A stretch of DNA of 7,847 bases from Thermoplasmata archaeon (GCA_021161135.1 JAGHBD010000113.1:1-7847), one strand, 5' to 3'; positions 1 to 6,515 are shown, numbered from the stretch's first letter. A program made the numbers and translations. The notes: generated by a model not told the origin, from the sequence alone.

Positions 1-1
1 G

Positions 2-388
2 GGTATCACTATACCATATGATGTAATAGAGGGTAAAGGGATAGAAAAAATTGTGAGTTTTGAAGATGTTATTGCGAACCAGACAGTTACTTATATCTGG
101 ATTCTCAGACCAAATGGAAATTTAACTGGACATGCTGCCATAAATTGTTATTGGGAAATCAACTATAATACTTACGTAAACAGGGAAGAAGACTCAGGTT
201 CATTCGCTTTCGCCAATCCCATCATTCTTGCGGAAGAGTGGCAGGGGAAAGAAGATGTAGTAAATGGAGATGAAGGAGACGGTGGCGGCGGTGGTGGCGG
301 TATACCAGGGTTTGAAGGGTTGTTTGTCATTTTGGGAATAATAGTGGTGTATGTTACAGTAAGGAGGAAAAATGGAGGAAAGAAGTAA
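2..388 (+). CDS. C-terminal part of a secreted protein with a PGF-type sorting tail (5' end outside window)
   Basis: The frame is open to the window edge, so the start lies upstream; the GTG at 53 is internal and is not a convincing start. About 95 residues of undiagnosed extracellular sequence remain, with two N-glycosylation sequons (NQT, NLT). They are followed by an acidic stretch, a run of seven glycines (about 281-301), the motif PGFE at 305-316, a hydrophobic helix of roughly 16 residues, and a basic end (RRKNGGKK). Low-complexity linker, PGF motif, membrane helix and basic cluster is the architecture of archaeal PGF-CTERM proteins. In that family an archaeosortase is thought to remove the tail and attach the protein to a membrane lipid. 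The sorting assignment rests on this pattern alone; the tail could simply be a C-terminal membrane anchor. The function of the main body cannot be told from what is visible. Confidence 0.8.
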   Translation, partial: GITIPYDVIEGKGIEKIVSFEDVIANQTVTYIWILRPNGNLTGHAAINCYWEINYNTYVNREEDSGSFAFANPIILAEEWQGKEDVVNGDEGDGGGGGGGIPGFEGLFVILGIIVVYVTVRRKNGGKK

Positions 389-471
389 AGAAAAAGAAAT
401 AGATGCAAATAAGTGTATGATGAGGGTGATATTAAGAATTGTTGGGTACAGAAGTTACAGCGCAAGGGTCA

Positions 472-480
472 TTATAAATA
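472..480 (+). promoter_or_regulatory. TATA box (archaeal box A) for the VWA protein gene
   Basis: TTATAAATA lies in the 125-base gap between the PGF-tail gene and the VWA gene. Its centre is about 26 bases ahead of position 502, so transcription should begin at about 500-505, giving a leader of only about 10 bases before the ATG at 514. No usable Shine-Dalgarno sequence sits at the right distance from 514, consistent with a nearly leaderless mRNA. The rest of the 389-513 gap shows no RNA gene and no clear T-tract terminator for the preceding gene. Confidence 0.55.
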
Positions 481-513
481 TGTAGAGGAAGAGGGAGTAA
501 TGTTGGTGCGCGT

Positions 514-2796
514 ATGAAGTTGGTGGTGGATAAAAGAGGTGCAACGTTCATTCCTGTAAGAGCAACTATAAGCATAATTCTTGCCGTTGCTATTGTTACT
601 TTGGCTTATGTTGGACTTCAAAATGCAATGAAAGAAAAAGAGGAAGGTAGTGTGAGGAGGCAGTGCGAAGAACTTATTGCACTGCTATCAACAATGGTTA
701 AAAGTGGGAATGCAAGAGATGTTGAAAATCCTTTTGATTTTACAGGGGATACGAGAGAATATAATTTCACATTTCCAGCCAACCTAGTTTATATTGGCTT
801 TGGGGTTGACCCGGATCCAGACAACAATGGTGTGCTGGAAAGTGGATTAACTGATGAAGGAAACTGCATTTTTTATAGGGTAGAAGGAAGAAGCAAACAG
901 GTTATATGGCTCGAGGAAAGCATGAAATTCAGAGAAGGAAAATATGAAAATGGAAGATGGACAATAAGAGAGCCGGAGGGATACATAATAGACGGAGGTG
1001 GAGAAATAACCCTAATTTTTGAACTGGTTGAAAAGAATGGAGAAAAATATATCCTTATACAAGCAGAAGATAAATATCCTTATGTTGACAGAATCCCCCC
1101 TCATGTAAAAATAACATATCCCGATCGAGAGATCCTTGTAGAGAGTTCCATCATAATTAAATGGGGGGCAGATGATGGAGAATATGGAGATGTAGCAAGG
1201 ATAGAAATCTACTCCAGAAGAAATGAAAATAATGAGTGGCAAATTGAAGAAATTATATATGATCCGAAGGATAATACAGGAGAATATGAATGGATTCCTC
1301 CTTCTCCAGATAGACATTATATCAAAGTGGTTGCAATTGATGAAGAAGGAAATGAAGGAATCGCTATTTCACCACCTATAAACTATATGTTTCCATTCAC
1401 CGTATTACGTTTTGAAGGACCATATTTTAGGGAAAACAATACATGCTGGATTTCTTCAGAAACTTCCATATATCTAGATTCTGTATATGGAGATACCACC
1501 TATTATAGGGTTTGGAAAGAGAAGGAGGGATGGAATGGATGGATGAAAGGAAACAGCTTGCAACTTTCCGAGAGAGGAAAATACTATATAGAATACTATT
1601 CAACATATCTTGGTTTGAATGAAAGCTCTCCTAACTGGAAATATGTGAGAAATGCAACCATATATGTTGATGATACATCTCCAATAACTTATTTAGAAAT
1701 TTCAGGTCCATTGGCTACCCAAGTAAAAACAATTCATAGACCTGTTGATGTTGTTTTCCTTGTTGATACATCTGGCAGCATGAATAACGAATGGAATGAT
1801 TTATGCAATATCATTGGAGATATTGTATATGGCTTAGAAAAGGAAGGAATAGATTTTAAATATAGTATTTTTGGATTGGGAAGTGCTAAAGATTGCGCTC
1901 ACAACAGCTGGGCGGTTCATTCAGAGAGTTGGGGGGTTGCGACGGCTCAGGCGGCTGCGGCGTACAAATGGCGGGAGGGGGTTGTAAAAATAATTATTCC
2001 GGTTAGCGATGAATGCCCATATAAGGGTGGTAGAACAGGAAATGCAGATGATGAGGCATGGATACAGGAAGCGATACAAAAGTGCAGGGAGAATGATGTT
2101 ATTGCCTATCCGATGAATGGAGACGGAAGCTCACCAGATGTTATAAGATATATGGATGAACTTGCCTCCGCAACTGGTGGGAAGAGATTTTACTGGAAAT
2201 CTGCTGAGGAAGTAAAAAATCAACTCATCAATATAGTTATTGAAGTATCCAGCACAGAAGTCATAGCTGGTTCTTCCACATCTGCTACAACTATATGGTT
2301 AAATTTTACTAAGGATGTATATGATGTGAAAGGCAGCATAATTTATTACAGAATAAAGGGACCAGATGGAGAATGGACGGAATGGATGAATAGTAATCCA
2401 GATGAAAATGTTAAAATTAGAATTTTTAAAGAAGGCAGTTATACCATCCAATTCTATGGGAAAGATAATTTAGGGAGAGTGGAAGAAGTGCATGAAAAGA
2501 ATTATTTTGTAGATTCCACTCCCCCACATTCATTTGTTTTTCCTGCCTCAGCTAATTTAGAGGAAGGAGATACCATTCTCATTACTGCAACTGCTGAAGA
2601 TAAAAGCAATGAAGGTATAGAGGGAATTGGTGTGGAAAAAGTAGCCCTTTATTATAGAGTCAATGGAGGAGAATGGATATTTTATGGGTGGTGTGAAGAA
2701 GAGCCATATCAGTGGAATTTTATTGCATCGTGCTCAGCATACTATGAGTTTAAGTCGGTAGCTGTAGATTTGGTGGGGAATAGAGAAGAAATTTAA
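514..2796 (+). CDS. Secreted/membrane-anchored VWA-domain protein with Ig-like (OmpL47-like) beta repeats
   Basis: A 760-residue surface protein, probably binding another protein or matrix through its VWA domain. The N-terminus has a KRG followed by a hydrophobic helix (about 11-34), like the class III signals of archaeal pilin-like proteins or an uncleaved membrane anchor. Residues 35-185 form an undiagnosed extracellular region. Residues 194-290 look Ig-like (start IPPHVKITYP, end AIDEEGNEG). Residues 296-388 are a repeat containing YYRVWKEKEGWNGWM and ending VDDTSP. The VWA domain spans about 411-576 with an apparently complete metal site: DTSGS (D418, S420, S422), T477 and D499. Residues 581-669 repeat the earlier pattern (YYRIKGPDGEWTEWM, ending VDSTPP). 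Residues 671-760 are a last Ig-like unit with C727 and C740 as a possible disulfide. No C-terminal anchor is present. The ATG at 514 is chosen because the TATA box fits it and no in-frame start lies just upstream. The ligand is unknown. Confidence 0.85.
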   Translation: MKLVVDKRGATFIPVRATISIILAVAIVTLAYVGLQNAMKEKEEGSVRRQCEELIALLSTMVKSGNARDVENPFDFTGDTREYNFTFPANLVYIGFGVDPDPDNNGVLESGLTDEGNCIFYRVEGRSKQVIWLEESMKFREGKYENGRWTIREPEGYIIDGGGEITLIFELVEKNGEKYILIQAEDKYPYVDRIPPHVKITYPDREILVESSIIIKWGADDGEYGDVARIEIYSRRNENNEWQIEEIIYDPKDNTGEYEWIPPSPDRHYIKVVAIDEEGNEGIAISPPINYMFPFTVLRFEGPYFRENNTCWISSETSIYLDSVYGDTTYYRVWKEKEGWNGWMKGNSLQLSERGKYYIEYYSTYLGLNESSPNWKYVRNATIYVDDTSPITYLEISGPLATQVKTIHRPVDVVFLVDTSGSMNNEWNDLCNIIGDIVYGLEKEGIDFKYSIFGLGSAKDCAHNSWAVHSESWGVATAQAAAAYKWREGVVKIIIPVSDECPYKGGRTGNADDEAWIQEAIQKCRENDVIAYPMNGDGSSPDVIRYMDELASATGGKRFYWKSAEEVKNQLINIVIEVSSTEVIAGSSTSATTIWLNFTKDVYDVKGSIIYYRIKGPDGEWTEWMNSNPDENVKIRIFKEGSYTIQFYGKDNLGRVEEVHEKNYFVDSTPPHSFVFPASANLEEGDTILITATAEDKSNEGIEGIGVEKVALYYRVNGGEWIFYGWCEEEPYQWNFIASCSAYYEFKSVAVDLVGNREEI

Positions 2797-3447
2797 TTAC
2801 CTTCCTTTTCTCTCTCCCCACAAAATTTTATGAAGTTGCAAGGAGAGTCTTGCATCAATGCCATCTTCTAAAATCCATTCTGCAAGTTTGCTGGCATCCA
2901 TCTTTTTCCATACAGGTTGCATAATTATTTTGCATCTCGGCTTATATTCCTTCAAAATTTCCTTTGCATACTCATAATCCGCTCTATCTCCTATAACAAA
3001 TTTCAATTCGTCATCGCTTCTAAGAAGATTAATGTTTTTCATATGCATTTTTTTGTGCATTCCAGATGAAGGCAATTTTACATCCATTTTGATTACAACA
3101 CTCATTTTTGCCAGCTTTTCTATGCTGATCGAGCCATTTGTTTCAACACTAATTTCATATTCCCTTTTCAGAAGAGCATCAATTAATTCATATATTCCTT
3201 TTTGAAGTAAAGGCTCACCACCTGTGATACAAAGCCTCTTACATTCCCATTCCCTTATTTCTCTTAAAATTTCTTCAATATCCTTTTCTTCCCCTTCATA
3301 AAATGCATATTGCGTATCGCAATATGTACATCTAAGATTGCAGCCAGTAAGACGGATGAAAATAGTCGGAAGCCCAGCATCACTACCCTCTCCCTGAATT
3401 GAATAAAAAATCTCGTTTATTGTAAGCTTAATATTCTTCATAGACAT
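2797..3447 (-). CDS. queE: 7-carboxy-7-deazaguanine synthase QueE (radical SAM)
   Basis: QueE rearranges 6-carboxy-5,6,7,8-tetrahydropterin to 7-carboxy-7-deazaguanine using a 4Fe-4S cluster and S-adenosylmethionine, with Mg2+ as cofactor; it is the ring-contracting step towards preQ0. The 216-residue product begins with the family signature IFYSIQGEG (residues 13-21). It has the cluster cysteines C36, C40 and C43 in CNLRCTYCDT, the SAM-binding GGEP at 76-79, ETNG at 102-105, DVKLPSSG at 122-129, and the typical end QLHKILWG. Length is normal for the family. It is the last gene of the minus-strand operon; its ATG lies within the end of the lipoprotein gene (20-base overlap), and a second ATG two codons later (3441) is an equally possible start. 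No strong ribosome-binding site is visible, so translation is probably coupled to the preceding gene. Its stop codon directly abuts that of the convergent VWA gene. Confidence 0.96.
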   Translation of the reverse strand: MSMKNIKLTINEIFYSIQGEGSDAGLPTIFIRLTGCNLRCTYCDTQYAFYEGEEKDIEEILREIREWECKRLCITGGEPLLQKGIYELIDALLKREYEISVETNGSISIEKLAKMSVVIKMDVKLPSSGMHKKMHMKNINLLRSDDELKFVIGDRADYEYAKEILKEYKPRCKIIMQPVWKKMDASKLAEWILEDGIDARLSLQLHKILWGERKGR

Positions 3448-4861
3448 ATGTTACCAAACCATTCTCTCCATTTATTTTTCCGTCAAAAACTATGAAAGGC
3501 GGCGACTCCACGACAAGACGGTAGCCAAAGGAATAATCTTTCACCATCTCATGAAGCCCATTTATAAAGCATGCTCCCCTGGGGGAAACGATGCTCAAAG
3601 ATATTTCCTTTTCTTTGCTGTTTCCTTCCCATACATCAAAAATCGTATCTGGGTAATATTCTTCAACAAAAGCAATTTCAAAGGTGTAATTCTCATTGTA
3701 AAAATCATGCATGCTTGAAAAAATATTCTCTGCTTCCGCAACACTCAACATTGTGTCAGCCACTTCATCGATATCCTTCGGTATCTCCTCATAGGCAAGA
3801 TACGGAGATAGCTCTGTTGAAGGTATAGGTGCTCTTCCAGTATTTGATATATTAAGCACATAATCCTTCCGCATTTCCTTATTTGCAAAATGGAGCAGCC
3901 AGCCAGCTTCGTCGCCACTCTCCCAATACTCGGCATATACCATGTATGCATCTTTATGCTCTTTAAGGAATTTTTTCAATCCGCTGAATGTTAATGCCTG
4001 CGCCATTGCCTCCCTTATACTCATTTTGAGTTTGCTGCCTTCTCCATGAGGAGGCGCTCCAAAATCTTTCCATTCATAAAATTCTATATTTCTCTTTGAA
4101 GAATAATTTATATTTCCGATATGAATTTCTTCTCCATCTCCCCTCTTGAATTTTTTGAGTACATAAGTATATTTATTATATCTTATTCCATTATCGCTTG
4201 AAAAGGAAATTTGATATGGCAATGGATAGCCATTCCTGATCCATATGGAGAAGTTTATGGAAGAATTTGCAAGAATATCTATTCTAAGAGCCTTCACATT
4301 TTTATCATATCTTGCACTCCATCCAAAATTCATCCCCTGATAATAAAAGCTCCCATTCATGCCATCTGAAAATTCTTCTTGGAGGAAGAAATCCACAATA
4401 TCCAAGATAGGCTGAGAATTTATCACAATTTTTCTTTCCCTGTTTATGGCGTGATGTATCGTAACACTTTTTATTATTCCCCCTACTATTCCTCCTTCAT
4501 AAATTCTGTAAATGTATTTGTCCATCTTGATTGGAAGACTTTCTTTTTCCTCTACCGTATAATTATAAGGTGTTTCATCAAGTGTCACATGAAATTCAAG
4601 GGCTGCAAAACTATTTCCAAAACCATCTTCCACATTTGCTTTCTGGATTTCTATGGTGGCCGTTCCTCTGCTTCCATATATGAGAAATCCTCCTTCCTCC
4701 CGCTTTACTATCATCTTTCCCCATGTTTCATATTCTATTTTATCTCCAACTCTGAAGGCATCTGTTTTGAATACAGAAGGAATTTTTTCCTCCTCTTTTT
4801 TTATACATCCTGTTAAAAGGATGGAAGCCACCACTATGATTCCGAGTAATTTCCTATTCAT
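3428..4861 (-). CDS. Uncharacterised lipoprotein encoded inside the preQ0 operon
   Basis: I do not recognise this family. Counted from the ATG at 4861 the product has 477 residues: a short basic start, a hydrophobic stretch and a lipobox ILLTGC with the lipidated cysteine at C19, followed by a charged linker (KKEEEK). The mature part is mostly predicted beta strand with seven N-glycosylation sequons (for example N100, N169, N199, N252, N337, N391), which fits an exposed position outside the membrane. Residues about 278-345 (alpha segment, then GWLLHFAN and DYVLNISNTGR) vaguely recall PepSY-like modules, a weak impression only. An in-frame TTG at 4867 is an alternative start and is better spaced from a GAGGG (spacer 6 against 12 bases). 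The gene overlaps queC by 8 bases (or 14 with TTG) and queE by 20, so it is transcribed and probably translated with them. A role in preQ0 metabolism is not shown. Confidence 0.85.
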   Translation of the reverse strand: MNRKLLGIIVVASILLTGCIKKEEEKIPSVFKTDAFRVGDKIEYETWGKMIVKREEGGFLIYGSRGTATIEIQKANVEDGFGNSFAALEFHVTLDETPYNYTVEEKESLPIKMDKYIYRIYEGGIVGGIIKSVTIHHAINRERKIVINSQPILDIVDFFLQEEFSDGMNGSFYYQGMNFGWSARYDKNVKALRIDILANSSINFSIWIRNGYPLPYQISFSSDNGIRYNKYTYVLKKFKRGDGEEIHIGNINYSSKRNIEFYEWKDFGAPPHGEGSKLKMSIREAMAQALTFSGLKKFLKEHKDAYMVYAEYWESGDEAGWLLHFANKEMRKDYVLNISNTGRAPIPSTELSPYLAYEEIPKDIDEVADTMLSVAEAENIFSSMHDFYNENYTFEIAFVEEYYPDTIFDVWEGNSKEKEISLSIVSPRGACFINGLHEMVKDYSFGYRLVVESPPFIVFDGKINGENGLVTYVYEEY

Positions 4862-5507
4862 ATTCAATTGGATCCCTCACTCCCGCTTCTTCAAATGCTT
4901 TTAACCTAAGTTTGCAAGATGGGCATCTCCCGCACGCTTTTTCTCCTTCTCTATAACAACTCCATGTTTTTTCAAAGGGAACTCCCAACTCATGCCCTTT
5001 TTTCACTATCTCTGCTTTTGAAAGATATAACAGGGGTGCTTTTATTTTTATCGGCTTTCCCTCGACACTTCTTTTGAGTGCTAAATCAGCCACCTTCTGA
5101 AAAGCCTCTAGGTATTCAGGTCTGCAGTCGGGGTAGCCGGAATAATCCACAGCATTCACTCCTATAAATATGTAATCTGCATCTATAACTTCTGCATATG
5201 CCAAAGCAAATGAAAGAAAAATCGTATTTCGTGCTGGCACGTATGTGGGCGGGATGCCTTCCGCCTCCTCAGGCACTTCTATTTCATCTGTAAGAGCTGA
5301 ACCACCTATCTGACGGAGATTAACATCGAGAATTTTATGATGTGCGTTAAGCCATTTGGCAATTTCTTTTGCAGCCTCCATCTCTTTTTTATTCCTCTGC
5401 CCATAATTGAAAGTGATGGCATATATTTCGTGTCCCTCACTTTTTGCTATCGCCGCCGCCACGGCGCTATCCATCCCTCCAGAAATCAAACAGACTGCCT
5501 TTGCCAT
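4854..5507 (-). CDS. queC: 7-cyano-7-deazaguanine (preQ0) synthase QueC
   Basis: QueC uses ATP and ammonia to convert 7-carboxy-7-deazaguanine to the nitrile preQ0, which archaea insert at tRNA position 15 on the way to archaeosine. From the ATG at 5507 the product has 217 residues, normal for the family. The PP-loop SGGMDS is at residues 9-14, FNYGQ at 33-37, VPARNTIFLS at 90-99, GVNAVDYSGYPDCRPEY at 116-132, and the C-terminal zinc site comprises C184, C192, C195 and C198. It has no extra amidotransferase domain, so it is the ordinary QueC rather than the fused GAT-QueC that makes archaeosine from preQ0-tRNA. A GTG at 5516 would add three residues, but the purine-rich stretch upstream is too close to it, so ATG is preferred. 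The gene overlaps the end of queD by 22 bases and the lipoprotein start by 8, suggesting translational coupling. Confidence 0.96.
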   Translation of the reverse strand: MAKAVCLISGGMDSAVAAAIAKSEGHEIYAITFNYGQRNKKEMEAAKEIAKWLNAHHKILDVNLRQIGGSALTDEIEVPEEAEGIPPTYVPARNTIFLSFALAYAEVIDADYIFIGVNAVDYSGYPDCRPEYLEAFQKVADLALKRSVEGKPIKIKAPLLYLSKAEIVKKGHELGVPFEKTWSCYREGEKACGRCPSCKLRLKAFEEAGVRDPIEYE

Positions 5508-5956
5508 TTTGCCCACGCCCCTTGGCCGCGTCCCTCATCTATACCAACCTCTATTTCATTTATATTTGATGCATTTATTTCCTTGATTATTCTACTCAGG
5601 AAATATGAAGCAAGATTTTCAGCTGAAGACGAAAAGATGGGAAGAAATGCACAATCTTCTTTTGGGAAAACGTATCTTTTTCCCTCATATTTTATTTCAA
5701 CTTCTTCATCTTCTCTTATCTCAAACTTTCCTTCTGTTGGTATAATAACCTTATGGTCAATTTCCTCAATCAATCTTCGCAATATATCTTTAACCACTCT
5801 AAAGTCAATGAGTATTCCATCTATTGCTTCTCCCCTCAATATCAGATGAATTGCATATGTATGACCATGGAGGCGAGAACATTTTGAATAATCTGCAAGG
5901 AAATGAGCACATGAAAATGTGAGGTTGCTCTGCCAGCCATCAATGCGGATTTCCAT
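5486..5956 (-). CDS. queD: 6-carboxy-5,6,7,8-tetrahydropterin synthase QueD (PTPS family)
   Basis: QueD converts 7,8-dihydroneopterin triphosphate to 6-carboxytetrahydropterin, the substrate of QueE. The 156-residue product shows the zinc ligands H18, H30 and H32 (FSCAHFL and LHGH), the catalytic cysteine C26 in KCSRLHGH, D67-H68 in the EIDHKV motif that completes the catalytic set, and SAENLA (111-116). The segment 71-105 between DH and SAENLA, ending in FPKEDCAFLP, is the longer form usual in archaeal members. Other PTPS-family activities exist, but the cysteine plus the adjoining queC and queE make QueD by far the best reading. It is the first gene of the operon and appears leaderless: a TATA-like box lies about 24 bases ahead of the ATG. 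It is divergent from nob1, with 56 bases between the two start codons. Confidence 0.94.
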   Translation of the reverse strand: MEIRIDGWQSNLTFSCAHFLADYSKCSRLHGHTYAIHLILRGEAIDGILIDFRVVKDILRRLIEEIDHKVIIPTEGKFEIREDEEVEIKYEGKRYVFPKEDCAFLPIFSSSAENLASYFLSRIIKEINASNINEIEVGIDEGRGQGAWAKWQRQSV

Positions 5957-5974
5957 GCAATTTTATGTTGCACC

Positions 5975-5984
5975 AATATAAAAA
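5975..5984 (-). promoter_or_regulatory. TATA box for the queD-queC-lipoprotein-queE operon
   Basis: Read on the minus strand, TTTTTATATT is centred about 24 bases ahead of the queD ATG (5956). With the usual archaeal TATA-to-start distance of about 25 bases, transcription would begin at or very near the A of the start codon, giving a leaderless mRNA. No other promoter-like gap exists within the operon because all four genes overlap, so this is the likely promoter for all of them. Confidence 0.6.
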
Positions 5985-5993
5985 CTTTTATTG
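5985..5993 (+). promoter_or_regulatory. TATA-like box for nob1
   Basis: CTTTTATTG is a moderate match to the archaeal box A. Its centre lies about 24 bases ahead of the nob1 ATG at 6013, which predicts a leaderless transcript. It sits directly beside the oppositely oriented TATA box of queD, so the two preinitiation complexes could not easily form together on this 56-base gap. Confidence 0.45.
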
Positions 5994-6012
5994 GCAAATG
6001 GAATAGTATCCA

Positions 6013-6480
6013 ATGCCATATGTGCTTGATACCTCAGCAATTCTCTCAGGAAGGATATTTACAGGAAAACTATATACAACACCAGAAGTAGCCAAAGAGA
6101 TTAAGCCCGGCGGGCATTCGTGGCGATTAATGGAATTTTTAATGAGTAGGGGAATGGAAATCGTGGAGCCATCGAAAAAAGCTGTTGATACTGTAAAAAA
6201 AACTGCTATAAAGACGGGCGATATTGCATCTCTTTCTCCTGCAGATATAGAGGCTTTGGCATTGGCATATGAACTTAATGCAACCCTTCTTACAGATGAT
6301 TACTCCATGCAAAATGTTGCTAAGGAGCTTAACATAAGATATGAAAGCATAATTGAAGAAGGAATAAAAGAAAAATTTTATTGGATTTTTAGATGCAAAT
6401 CATGCGGCAAATTTTTCAAAGAATTTTATGAAATTTGCCCAGTTTGTGGGGGAAAATTAAAAAGAGTTAGAAAAGATTGA
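6013..6480 (+). CDS. nob1: Ribosomal RNA maturation endonuclease Nob1 (PIN domain + zinc ribbon)
   Basis: Nob1 cuts the precursor of small-subunit rRNA to form the mature 3' end of 16S rRNA during 30S assembly. The 155-residue product has the PIN domain at about 1-115 with the acidic metal-binding residues visible: D6 in YVLDTSAIL, E25 in TPEVAKEI, D78 in LSPADIEALA and D95/D96 in LLTDDYSM. A zinc ribbon follows with C128, C131, C142 and C145 (CKSCG and CPVCGG), then a basic tail. The PIN plus C-terminal rubredoxin-like ribbon combination and the length are those of archaeal Nob1, which separates it from toxin-type PIN proteins; there is also no antitoxin gene next to it. The PIN fold begins at the first ATG, supporting this start. 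It is preceded by a TATA-like box and is divergent from queD. Confidence 0.93.
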   Translation: MPYVLDTSAILSGRIFTGKLYTTPEVAKEIKPGGHSWRLMEFLMSRGMEIVEPSKKAVDTVKKTAIKTGDIASLSPADIEALALAYELNATLLTDDYSMQNVAKELNIRYESIIEEGIKEKFYWIFRCKSCGKFFKEFYEICPVCGGKLKRVRKD

Positions 6481-6493
6481 TAGCATTTTGCTA
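6481..6493. repeat. Short palindrome TAGCA-TTT-TGCTA upstream of the protease promoter
   Basis: A perfect 5-base inverted repeat with a 3-base spacer begins right after the nob1 stop codon, about 15 bases upstream of the protease TATA box. A related half-site, ATAGCAAAA (6537-6545), is at the predicted transcription start of the protease and is the reverse complement of 6486-6494. TTGATAGCA also occurs as a direct repeat at 6477-6485 and 6534-6542. The arrangement suggests an operator flanking the promoter; as a terminator hairpin for nob1 it would be weak. In AT-rich DNA a repeat this short could arise by chance. Confidence 0.4.
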
Positions 6494-6507
6494 TTAAAAT
6501 GATAAAA

Positions 6508-6515
6508 TTTATATA
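6508..6515 (+). promoter_or_regulatory. TATA box for the C11 protease gene
   Basis: TTTATATA preceded by an A-rich stretch (a plausible BRE) is a good archaeal box A. Its centre is about 33 bases ahead of the ATG at 6545, predicting a start at roughly 6536-6540 and a leader of under ten bases. That start falls on the ATAGCAAAA half-site, so a protein bound there would block initiation. Confidence 0.65.

Noticed and set aside
172..465. Minus-strand open frame opposite the PGF-tail gene
   Set aside because: Low-complexity product (proline run) that is the antisense image of the glycine linker; no promoter or recognisable domain.
422..475. Short frame after a Shine-Dalgarno-like GAGGGTGAT in the 389-513 gap
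   Set aside because: Only a 12-codon TTG-initiated frame follows, which runs into the TATA box of the VWA gene; nothing supports translation.
1012..1317. Minus-strand open frame within the VWA gene
   Set aside because: Antisense to a clearly coding, domain-bearing frame; its product has no recognisable features.
4379..4904. Two plus-strand open frames opposite the lipoprotein gene
   Set aside because: Phe/Ser-rich products typical of the reverse of AT-rich coding DNA; they overlap the real lipoprotein and queC starts.
5337..5849. Plus-strand 170-codon frame opposite queC and queD
   Set aside because: Antisense to two enzymes with complete catalytic motifs; no start signals or known domain.
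6013..6480. PIN-domain toxin of a VapBC-type system
   Set aside because: The C-terminal zinc ribbon, the length and the absence of an antitoxin gene point to Nob1 instead.
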